Origin: a virus
Strand: one strand, 5' to 3'
DNA: 43,048 bases
Virus record (IMG/VR): IMGVR_UViG_3300034142_000018
Location: 1 to 43,048 of that record
The notes under the pieces: model-generated
What the model was told of the DNA's origin: nothing
The model's input: the letters and a program-made list of their open reading frames with translations, nothing else
Databases searched by the model: none
Translations under genes and position numbers: made by a program
In this document: positions 36,340 to 43,048 of the stretch, in pieces
Layout of the letters: every line of letters starts with the position of its first letter
Position numbering within the stretch: position 1 is the first letter of the stretch

Positions 36340-37726
36340 CCAACTTCCATTCGACTTGCAGTCAAGTCAAAACTCCCTGGACCGCCGCCGGAAGATGGCG
36401 GAGATGATGACAGCGCGGCTCGGGCAACAACAGCAAGGGCAAATGGTCAGCGGGCATTACGTCGCGCCAAACGCGCTGCAAAACATCCTCGGCCCGGCGC
36501 TGTCGATGTTCGCGGCAGAAAAAATGGGCAAGGGGTTTGACGCGGAACAAGCTGGAATCGCGGGGCAACGGAATGAGCAACTGTCTTCGGGGCTGAAGAA
36601 CTACTTTGACACGCGCCAAGGGAAGCCAGGGGAGGTGCTGGGCGATGTGCAAGCGCAAAACCTCATGACCAACGACCAAGCTCCGGCACTTGCCGAACCG
36701 ACTGCGGCTGACCCACGACGCGCAGCTATTGAAGCCCTGACGTCGCAGTTGCCGGAACTGCAAGCCCTGGGGAAGTCCGATATCTCCGGCATGGGGAAGG
36801 AGCAGATGAGCGCAAAGGACATTCTGGGCTTGTCCGGCTTCGACCCAAAATCCCGTCTTGCCGCTGCTCTGTCCGGGGGTAACCTCAGCCAGCTAACGCC
36901 TCAGGCAGAGTACATGAGCGTAGACGGCCGCGTGGTGGATAAGAATAACCCCACGCAGGTCGCTGCGGACTATCGAGAGTCCTTTGGAGCTCCTTTTGAG
37001 CGCGGCGGGGATTGGTATCAAAAAGACTCCCGCGGGAAGGAAATCAAGCTCGACAACGCCCCGAAAACCACTGTCACGGTGGACAATCGCCAGGGCGTGC
37101 AGAAGGGTGTCGGGGAGTATTATAAAGCCACGGGGGAGTCAATCGCCCCTGGCGGGAAGAGCAATGTCTCTGCGGCTGGTGCCCAGGAAGCCCTCAACTC
37201 TAGTGTGGAGGCCCTGCAAGCTATTAACAACGGAGCGCGACAAGGTATTGCCCAACCCGCTATGCAAGTTCTTCGTAAACTCGGCGCAGAACTTGGCATG
37301 CAGAACTCTGAGACAGCCCCCACAGATGCCCTAACAGCCGCGGTGAAATCTTCTGTATTTAAGGATCTCGGAGGCCTAGGCGCTCAAGTTTCAGACGGCG
37401 ATCGAAAGTTTGTGGCAGAATTTACCGGCGACTTGGCCACCGATCCGATGGCAATGAAGCGTATGATGGCGCTTCGTATAGCGGCACAGATTAAAAAGAT
37501 CAACACACACAACAAGGTTGTTTCAAGCTTCGCGACTAAGGCCGACGACCCCACGATTGAAGGCGAAGCCGGCCTGCCGCTCAGCATCACAATCCCGGAT
37601 GAGGAAGTGTCGAACATGGTGCAGAATGTACTGACAGGCAAGCCGACCACCCAGGGCATGCCGCAGTACCAGGTCCCCGGCAAAGGCAAATCAGCTGCCG
37701 CTAAGCCTACCGTCTCTAACTGGTAA
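36332..37726 (+). CDS. Internal virion/ejection-type protein
   Basis: 464 aa. Gln/Met-rich helical N-terminal (QQQQGQMVSGHYVAPNAL, MFAAEKMGKGFD), a middle with repeated DPRRAAIEALTSQLPELQAL and SRLAAALSGGNLSQL blocks, then VEALQAINNGARQGIAQ and LGAELGMQNSETAPTDALTA helices. Composition and position before another long virion protein fit a DNA-ejection protein. Overlaps the HDO-like gene by 8 bp. No enzymatic motif seen. Confidence 0.7.
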   Translation: MPNQLPFDLQSSQNSLDRRRKMAEMMTARLGQQQQGQMVSGHYVAPNALQNILGPALSMFAAEKMGKGFDAEQAGIAGQRNEQLSSGLKNYFDTRQGKPGEVLGDVQAQNLMTNDQAPALAEPTAADPRRAAIEALTSQLPELQALGKSDISGMGKEQMSAKDILGLSGFDPKSRLAAALSGGNLSQLTPQAEYMSVDGRVVDKNNPTQVAADYRESFGAPFERGGDWYQKDSRGKEIKLDNAPKTTVTVDNRQGVQKGVGEYYKATGESIAPGGKSNVSAAGAQEALNSSVEALQAINNGARQGIAQPAMQVLRKLGAELGMQNSETAPTDALTAAVKSSVFKDLGGLGAQVSDGDRKFVAEFTGDLATDPMAMKRMMALRIAAQIKKINTHNKVVSSFATKADDPTIEGEAGLPLSITIPDEEVSNMVQNVLTGKPTTQGMPQYQVPGKGKSAAAKPTVSNW

Positions 37727-37731
37727 TCCCT

Positions 37732-39984
37732 ATGCCACGCAATATCACTGTCACCTTCGGCGATGGCTCCCAGCATGTGTATCAAAATGCCCCGGACAGC
37801 GCCACGCCGGAATCCGTAACCGCCCGCGCGCAACAAGAATTTAACAAACCTGTGACAAAGCTGGATGGGGGAAAAGAGTCGAGTTTCCTTGACACTGCAA
37901 TCCAGAAGGCGAAGTTGTTCGGCAGTGATGTTGTCAAGGGCGTAGCGGCACTGCCAGCACTAGCACTTGACCTAGCCTCGATTGACCCCACGACAGGCAA
38001 GCCACCTACGAAGTTCGGTGGAGTCTCCTCGACTCTGCAAAACTCCATGGCAACGCCGGCAACTACTGCGGACAAATGGCAATCCGCGGTTACCCAAGGG
38101 ATTGCAGGGGGGCTGGCAGGACCTGGTGGAGTAGCCGCGCCGATTCGTGCTGGATTGACAGGCGCTGGCGGGGGCGCCGGTTCTGAGATCGGGGGGCGGC
38201 TGACGAACGACAGCACTCTCGGCCGACTTGCCGGGGCTTTGCTTGGCGGGGTAGGGACTGCCGGTGTCGCGGGGAAGTTGGCTAACGCCTCCCCGCAGAT
38301 CACCACCCTTGCCCACGAGGCTATGGAGGGCCTAACCCCTGACATGCTGAAAAAAGCGCAGACGTTTCAGAGCATGTCTAACGGCAAAGGGGTTGAGATG
38401 GACCTTGCGCAGGCGTTGGAAGGGGTGGGAGCGCCAGCTGGGAATTTGACTACCATCCGCAACGTGCTGGCGAACAACCGTTCGGGCAATGCCGTGCAGG
38501 AAACTCTACGGCAACAACCAGGGCAGTTGGAGGTGCTGGCCGATACGACAGTCGGGGGATTGCCGGGGCAGATTCGCCAGGCAGATGTGGCGGCGAATAA
38601 TATGCAAGCTGCCGCAACAGGACGATTGCAACAAGCTAAAACCGCTCGCAGTGACCTTTGGGCGGATACTGTTGAGACTGTCGGCACAGCGCAAAAACAA
38701 CAGGCTCGAGACTCCCTGACCAAAGCTATGCTTGGGAAAGACGCGGCAGATCTCGGCGTCAAGGGAGCCGTTACTGATATGCAGTCTCGGCTGGCGAATG
38801 CACTGAGTGGTAAAGGGGAGGCGGCGGATTTCTTGGAAGCTGTCAAACCTGTTTCGGCGGCAAATGCAACTGCGCGGGAAGCGGCAGAAGGTGTACGGAT
38901 AGCAAAAACGGATCTGCGGAATGCGAAATCCGTGCCCCCGGAAACTGTATTATCTGCAGCCTCCGACCTCCAGCGACTCATTGCTGGCAGTCCCAACACC
39001 GGCAAAGCTACGGCACTAGCACGGCTGCAGAAATCCTTGTTTGATCCGGCGACAGAAGCCCCAATCACCGACCCCAAAAAGTTGAACGAAATCTTGACCA
39101 GTGAGGCGAACAAACTCAAGTCGATTGACCTGGCTTCGAGTGGGGTTGATGCGGGGACGGCGAAGTGGATTGGAAGCCAAATCCAAGGTTTGCGGGATAA
39201 GTTTGGAGAATCCTTTGCCCCGATTCGGGAGGCAAATAAGCAATACGCTCGGGTAACGAAGGAAGTGATCGATCCGCTGAAACAGAGTGGAGTAGGGCAG
39301 TTTGCCACTCCCCGTGGCTTTAAACCCGACGTGGCGGCATCGCAAGCGAAACTCGTCGCCCTGTTCAACAAAGGGGAAGACCCGATGGCGAAGGGAAGCA
39401 ATATCCGCACTCTGGCGGCGGAGCTGAAAAAGGTTGATCCCGAAGCGTTTCCTGACGCGTTTAAGACTTATCTCAGTGGGAAGCTCGGCGAATCCTTTGC
39501 CCCAACGATTGGGGGCGCGCAGTTGGCTTCCCCCGACGCAGCGGAGAAGGTGTTCTCTGCCTTGTTCTCTAATCGGAATCAGTGGAACGGCCTGCGTCAA
39601 GGAGCCTCGGCCGCCGCGGAATCTTTCGACCTACCCCCAGCGCAAGTTGTCAAGGGACTGGAGAGCTTTGCCCAGATCACGAAGGCGCTCCGCTCCCGGC
39701 CGGCGACTGTCGGTGGCCTGCAACGCGAGGAAGTGTTCCAACTCAGTGGGAAATCCTACGGCGCTGACGCCCTTCGTGTCTTCGGTTTCCTGCCCTTTGA
39801 GCAGGTAGCCCGGCGGATCGAGGACGCTACCATGGCAAAGACCCTCCAGCAGTTCGACAAGATCTTGACAACCCCCGAGGGCGCCGCTAAGCTGGCCGAA
39901 CTTGGCAAAGTGCCGCCTATGAGCGGAAAGGCACTGGCTATCTTTTCCACCATCGGCGCAGCGACTGCGACGGCTGACCAATAA
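37732..39984 (+). CDS. Large internal virion/ejection protein
   Basis: 750 aa. It begins MPRNITVTFGDGSQHVYQNA, a beta-hairpin head seen in several podoviral injection proteins. An Ala/Gly-rich hydrophobic stretch follows (GIAGGLAGPGGVAAPIRAGL, GGVGTAGVAGKLANA) that may insert into membranes. Long charged helices make up the rest (KTARSDLWADTVETVGTAQK). Probably ejected to help the DNA cross the envelope. The same gene's C-terminal 152 codons open the window in a slightly different allele. Confidence 0.75.
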   Translation: MPRNITVTFGDGSQHVYQNAPDSATPESVTARAQQEFNKPVTKLDGGKESSFLDTAIQKAKLFGSDVVKGVAALPALALDLASIDPTTGKPPTKFGGVSSTLQNSMATPATTADKWQSAVTQGIAGGLAGPGGVAAPIRAGLTGAGGGAGSEIGGRLTNDSTLGRLAGALLGGVGTAGVAGKLANASPQITTLAHEAMEGLTPDMLKKAQTFQSMSNGKGVEMDLAQALEGVGAPAGNLTTIRNVLANNRSGNAVQETLRQQPGQLEVLADTTVGGLPGQIRQADVAANNMQAAATGRLQQAKTARSDLWADTVETVGTAQKQQARDSLTKAMLGKDAADLGVKGAVTDMQSRLANALSGKGEAADFLEAVKPVSAANATAREAAEGVRIAKTDLRNAKSVPPETVLSAASDLQRLIAGSPNTGKATALARLQKSLFDPATEAPITDPKKLNEILTSEANKLKSIDLASSGVDAGTAKWIGSQIQGLRDKFGESFAPIREANKQYARVTKEVIDPLKQSGVGQFATPRGFKPDVAASQAKLVALFNKGEDPMAKGSNIRTLAAELKKVDPEAFPDAFKTYLSGKLGESFAPTIGGAQLASPDAAEKVFSALFSNRNQWNGLRQGASAAAESFDLPPAQVVKGLESFAQITKALRSRPATVGGLQREEVFQLSGKSYGADALRVFGFLPFEQVARRIEDATMAKTLQQFDKILTTPEGAAKLAELGKVPPMSGKALAIFSTIGAATATADQ

Positions 39985-39985
39985 T

Positions 39986-40015
39986 TGTGTAGGTTATGGC
40001 GGCATAATCCGCACA
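39986..40015. promoter_or_regulatory. Dyad operator, site 1 (second copy)
   Basis: Same sequence as 463-492, between the ejection-type and fibre-like genes. Confidence 0.75.
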
Positions 40016-40029
40016 CATAGGAGACACTC

Positions 40030-40896
40030 ATGCCATATAACGGCGTAGGCGGATTTGACCCCTTACCACCCCCGACGTATCCGGCAGTTGCGGGCGATAC
40101 GATTCGGGCAGCTTACTTCAACGCGGTGATTGACGATATTCGCGCGGGGCTGGCACTGACCTTGGTCCGGGACGGGCAAGCGCCGATTACCGGGAACGTG
40201 GACCTGACGAACCATAAGTTCACGAATGCGCTGAATGCTACGGCGAATCAGGAATTTACCACACTGTCGCAGACGGTAGCAGCTTACTTGAGCCGAACTG
40301 TTGACGTCTGGGTCTCTGACAGTAGCGGCGCGAATCGGTTATTTTTTGCTTCAAGTGCCTCTACCTCCTATCGAGGGTACAGTGCGATCCCGCACAGGTT
40401 CATCGGCAACTCCGGCACCCTCATTGCGAACACCAATGACGATGGGCGTCTTACCGCTGGGGCCGACGCCACAGCCCCAGCGGACGTCACCCGACTTGGG
40501 CAGGTCAACGCTGCCATCGCTGTCGGGGTAACGACAGCCACGACCAACGCCACCACAGCTGCAACAAACAATGCAACTGCAGCTGCCGCGGCCGCAGCTC
40601 TTGGCGGCACTTCTCAGTCCTACCAGGATGTATTCGCTTCTAGGGCGGCGGGGGTAACTTATACTAACTCCACCGGACGGCCAATTGTGGTCATCGCTAC
40701 TGGGGTATCGAGCGGCGGTTCCCCTCAGCAAGGTAGTCTTACCGGAAGTGTGAATTCGGCCATAATCTACTATACCAGCCCTTTCTCGAACGCTGGTAAT
40801 TACGAACATACCATCAGCTTTATAGTGCCCATCGGGGCTACTTACTCTGTTGCCCTTGCCAACCTAGCCCTGAGCCGCTGGACAGAACTTCGTTAA
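40030..40896 (+). CDS. Putative tail fibre (second copy)
   Basis: Identical in translation to 507-1373 (288 aa; Ala/Thr-rich middle, compact beta C-terminus). In this copy the full upstream ejection-type gene is present, which shows that the fibre and lysis genes really end the late arm. Function as for the first copy. Confidence 0.6.
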   Translation: MPYNGVGGFDPLPPPTYPAVAGDTIRAAYFNAVIDDIRAGLALTLVRDGQAPITGNVDLTNHKFTNALNATANQEFTTLSQTVAAYLSRTVDVWVSDSSGANRLFFASSASTSYRGYSAIPHRFIGNSGTLIANTNDDGRLTAGADATAPADVTRLGQVNAAIAVGVTTATTNATTAATNNATAAAAAAALGGTSQSYQDVFASRAAGVTYTNSTGRPIVVIATGVSSGGSPQQGSLTGSVNSAIIYYTSPFSNAGNYEHTISFIVPIGATYSVALANLALSRWTELR

Positions 40897-40905
40897 GGAC
40901 CCGAG

Positions 40906-41085
40906 ATGCATGATACGCAGTTATCCCGCGAGGAGCAGAAAAAGGTTATCAAGGAAGCCATCACGGAATGGCTGGATAACCAGATCATGAAGTTCGGCTG
41001 GAATGTGCTTGGATGGGGGCTGGCGGCAGCCCTCGCCGCAGTTGTATACTTTTCCCTGATTAGCCAGGGCTGGAGACACTCATGA
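40906..41085 (+). CDS. Small lysis-cassette membrane protein (second copy)
   Basis: Same 59-aa, single-TM product as at 1383-1562, with the ATGA overlap to the muramidase at 41082-41085. Confidence 0.7.
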   Translation: MHDTQLSREEQKKVIKEAITEWLDNQIMKFGWNVLGWGLAAALAAVVYFSLISQGWRHS

Positions 41086-41585
41086 ATTTTGACGATGCGT
41101 TCGAAAAGCTCCTGGGGCATGAGGGAGGGTACTCTGATGACCCGAAGGATCGTGGAAATTGGACGACAGGGAAAATCGGGCAGGGGGCGCTGAAGGGGAC
41201 GAAGTATGGAATCTCCGCAATGTCGTATCCGCAACTGGATATTAAAAACCTCCGCGTAGATGAGGCAAAGGCGATTTACCTGACGGACTACTGGCTCAAG
41301 GCCGGGTGTGACTGCGTGCCGCCGGAAGTTGCGTTTGACCTATTTGATACGGCAGTTAACTCCGGGCCGAAGACGGCGGCGAAGTTGCTGCAGGCGGCGA
41401 TCGGGGCTACGGTGGATGGGGCGATTGGGCCAGCTACGTTGTTCACGTTACGGTCCTTCACCCCAGCTCGTTTCGTCGCGAGGTTTAACGGAGCGAGACT
41501 GCTGGCTATGACGAATATGACTGCCTGGGAAAGCCAAGGCAAAGGCTGGGCGCGTCGAGTGGCACAAAACTTACTAGGAGCTTGA
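41082..41585 (+). CDS. Endolysin GH108 (second copy)
   Basis: Same 167-aa muramidase as at 1559-2062, with the E14-G-G-Y motif and C-terminal peptidoglycan-binding domain intact. Confidence 0.88.
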   Translation: MNFDDAFEKLLGHEGGYSDDPKDRGNWTTGKIGQGALKGTKYGISAMSYPQLDIKNLRVDEAKAIYLTDYWLKAGCDCVPPEVAFDLFDTAVNSGPKTAAKLLQAAIGATVDGAIGPATLFTLRSFTPARFVARFNGARLLAMTNMTAWESQGKGWARRVAQNLLGA

Positions 41586-41586
41586 G

Positions 41587-42108
41587 ATGGACCCGATTAC
41601 TATTGCAATGGGCTTGGCGCAGTTCGCCCCTGGGATCATCAAGTGGATCACGGGGAGTGAAAAGGCGGAGGCAGCGGCGGCGAAGGTTGTTGATATTGCA
41701 AAAGCTGCCACAGGACAATCGACCGGGGAGGCTGCACTGATTACGCTAAAGGCCGATCCGAATGCAGTGATAGCTTTCCGCCAATCCGTCATGGCGAATG
41801 AAGCGGAACTGGACAAGGCGTTCCTGTTGGATCGGCAAAACGCCCGTGGGCGTGATGTAGCGATTGTGCAAGCCGGGCGGTACAATTGGCGGGCGGATGT
41901 GCTCGCGGTGTTGGCGGTCGGGGGATTGGTGTTGTGCGTGTTTTTCATCGCCCGTGATGCCGGATTGCCCGAGCGCGCCGTGAATGCCATCATGTTCGTG
42001 GCCGGGGTGTTGGCATCGGCGGTGCGGGACGTGTATGGGTTTGAGTTTGGGTCCAGCCGGAGTTCGCAGGTCAAAGACGGTACGATCTCCGAGCTGTCCA
42101 AACGATAA
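41587..42108 (+). CDS. Holin, GTA_holin_3TM-like (second copy)
   Basis: Same 173-aa product as at 2064-2585, last gene of the late arm. Confidence 0.75.
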   Translation: MDPITIAMGLAQFAPGIIKWITGSEKAEAAAAKVVDIAKAATGQSTGEAALITLKADPNAVIAFRQSVMANEAELDKAFLLDRQNARGRDVAIVQAGRYNWRADVLAVLAVGGLVLCVFFIARDAGLPERAVNAIMFVAGVLASAVRDVYGFEFGSSRSSQVKDGTISELSKR

Positions 42109-42129
42109 CCTCAACCTTCAGAGGTTTTT
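42107..42129 (+). terminator. Late-arm terminator (second copy)
   Basis: Same AACCTC/GAGGTT stem and T-run as at 2584-2606. Confidence 0.75.
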
Positions 42130-43048
42130 AGCACTGTGCCATTCTGGGCCGTCGCAATGGCGGTTCCAGCGATCAGTGTGTGGGACGAACCTTCCTGGCG
42201 GAGGATGATATACCCGGCCCGCACACACCCAGCCAACACGTCCTCGAAATCCCTCATCGACGGGAAGAATCCGTGAACGTGGCGATAGGCTTCCGCGTAG
42301 GCCACTTTTCCCTTGGTATGAACAAAAGACACCAGCCGTTCGGCATACAGGCTGGTGTCGCTTCGTCCGATCTTTGAGAAGACGAACTGCATGTCGGGTT
42401 CGAGGTCCGTGACCATGGTGTGGGCGGTTTCGAGGTGGTCTGCGGTGATCTCGAGAGAATCGCCGGAGGACGCGGCAAGGACCATGGCGAGCTTGTGGAT
42501 GTGGGTTTGTTTGCGGGCAATGTAGCCTCCAAAGCGTTCTGGGTCAAGGTTGGCCGGACGGGTGGTGTAGTGGGTTTCGTACCACTTCCGGCCCCAGGCA
42601 ATAGCCCCTGGGGTTAGGACGTATTCACCGATGAGCTGGCCGATGGAATTGAGGTCATCTACGAGTTTTTGCTCTATCTCGCCGAGGTTCTTAGGGACGT
42701 CGAGTCCTGGGTAGGCGACGTATTTGGCCTTTGCGTCCGCATATACAAAAATCGTTCTCGAAGTAAATCCACCACCGATCATATACTCTGGGAAATTCCC
42801 CGCGATCCAAGCTGGGGTTGTGCATGCAATAAGATTGATCCAGGGGTTCTGCACCGAATCTTTCCCAGAATGCTTGGTGGCTTTCTCGAAGCTGCCTTGC
42901 TTGCCATCCCACAAAGAAACCAGTAAATCCACCATCTCCTTGTCCTGCGGGTTCAGTAGGTTCCCAAATTCCGAGGATTCCAGGGTCATGGCAGACATGG
43001 GGCAGTATTCGCCATTGTACTCGAAAGCTTCCGTCGCTTCCGCAAAGG
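42111..43048 (-). CDS. DUF3987-type protein, partial second copy
   Basis: C-terminal ~312 codons of the protein complete at 2588-3823; the 5' part is cut by the window end. It carries three substitutions relative to the first copy, all within the last 60 bases of the window, so its end derives from a strain variant or from low-coverage sequence. Confidence 0.85.
   Translation of the reverse strand, partial: FAEATEAFEYNGEYCPMSAMTLESSEFGNLLNPQDKEMVDLLVSLWDGKQGSFEKATKHSGKDSVQNPWINLIACTTPAWIAGNFPEYMIGGGFTSRTIFVYADAKAKYVAYPGLDVPKNLGEIEQKLVDDLNSIGQLIGEYVLTPGAIAWGRKWYETHYTTRPANLDPERFGGYIARKQTHIHKLAMVLAASSGDSLEITADHLETAHTMVTDLEPDMQFVFSKIGRSDTSLYAERLVSFVHTKGKVAYAEAYRHVHGFFPSMRDFEDVLAGCVRAGYIILRQEGSSHTLIAGTAIATAQNGTVLKTSEG

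Larger units (their letters stand above)
39524..43048. repeat. Terminal redundancy, right copy
   Basis: Repeats 1-3525 with offset 39523. Differences lie in the first ~140 bases and at 42993, 42999 and 43047. Confidence 0.95.

Overview
The window is a small tailed-phage genome (podovirus-like gene set). It carries a terminase pair, a long portal, scaffold, capsid, a connector-like and a tail-hub-like protein, two long internal-virion-type proteins, a lysis cassette and a replication module, but no integrase, no tail tape measure, no RNA polymerase and no tRNA that I can see. GC-rich coding, SD-type ribosome sites and sigma70-like promoters suggest a proteobacterial host; the exact host cannot be read from the sequence. 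The last 3525 bases (39524-43048) repeat the first 3525 with an offset of 39523, so the unique genome is about 39.5 kb and the contig has run past its own start. The overlap appears identical between about 143 and 3469 but carries substitutions at both extremes, which points to co-assembled strain variants.

The genome has two opposed arms. The minus-strand early/replication arm runs from about 22.1 kb down to 2.6 kb. It holds small early proteins and two diverged paralogues, then a RecD/Dda-like helicase, small zinc and membrane proteins, an HNH endonuclease, a PD-(D/E)XK nuclease, a MazG-like protein, a Sak4/RecA-like ATPase, an SSB-like protein with its own promoter and terminator, a Gp49-family protein, a ParB-methyltransferase fusion, an Nmad1-like protein, a DNA polymerase I fused to a UDG-like domain, and a DUF3987-type ATPase. 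The plus-strand late arm starts at about 22.6 kb: terminase small and large subunits, an SGNH hydrolase, a secreted protein, portal, FmdB-like zinc ribbon, scaffold, capsid, a cement-like protein, a strong terminator, tail genes, a GNAT acetyltransferase, a predicted haem-oxygenase-like di-iron enzyme, two ejection-type proteins, a fibre-like protein, and a lysis cassette (small membrane protein, GH108 muramidase, 3TM holin). The arms meet at a terminator at 2584-2606.

The most unusual non-coding signals are: (1) seven distinct copies of an intergenic dyad, TGTG-N4-TTAT-N6-ATAA-N4-CACA, in both arms, two of them sitting inside sigma70-type promoters (TTGACG-N17-CATAAT); (2) an origin-like element at 20585-20900 with 28-bp inverted arms, an A-tract core and ATTT/AAAT blocks spaced about 10 bp apart on each side; (3) a 20-bp perfect inverted repeat around a branched 75-nt loop at 14246-14410. 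Among proteins the most notable are the di-iron-oxidase-like gene in the virion module, the SGNH hydrolase between terminase and portal, the polymerase with a UDG-like domain that lacks a conserved His, and an early protein ending in an SSB-type tail (DFDDIPF).
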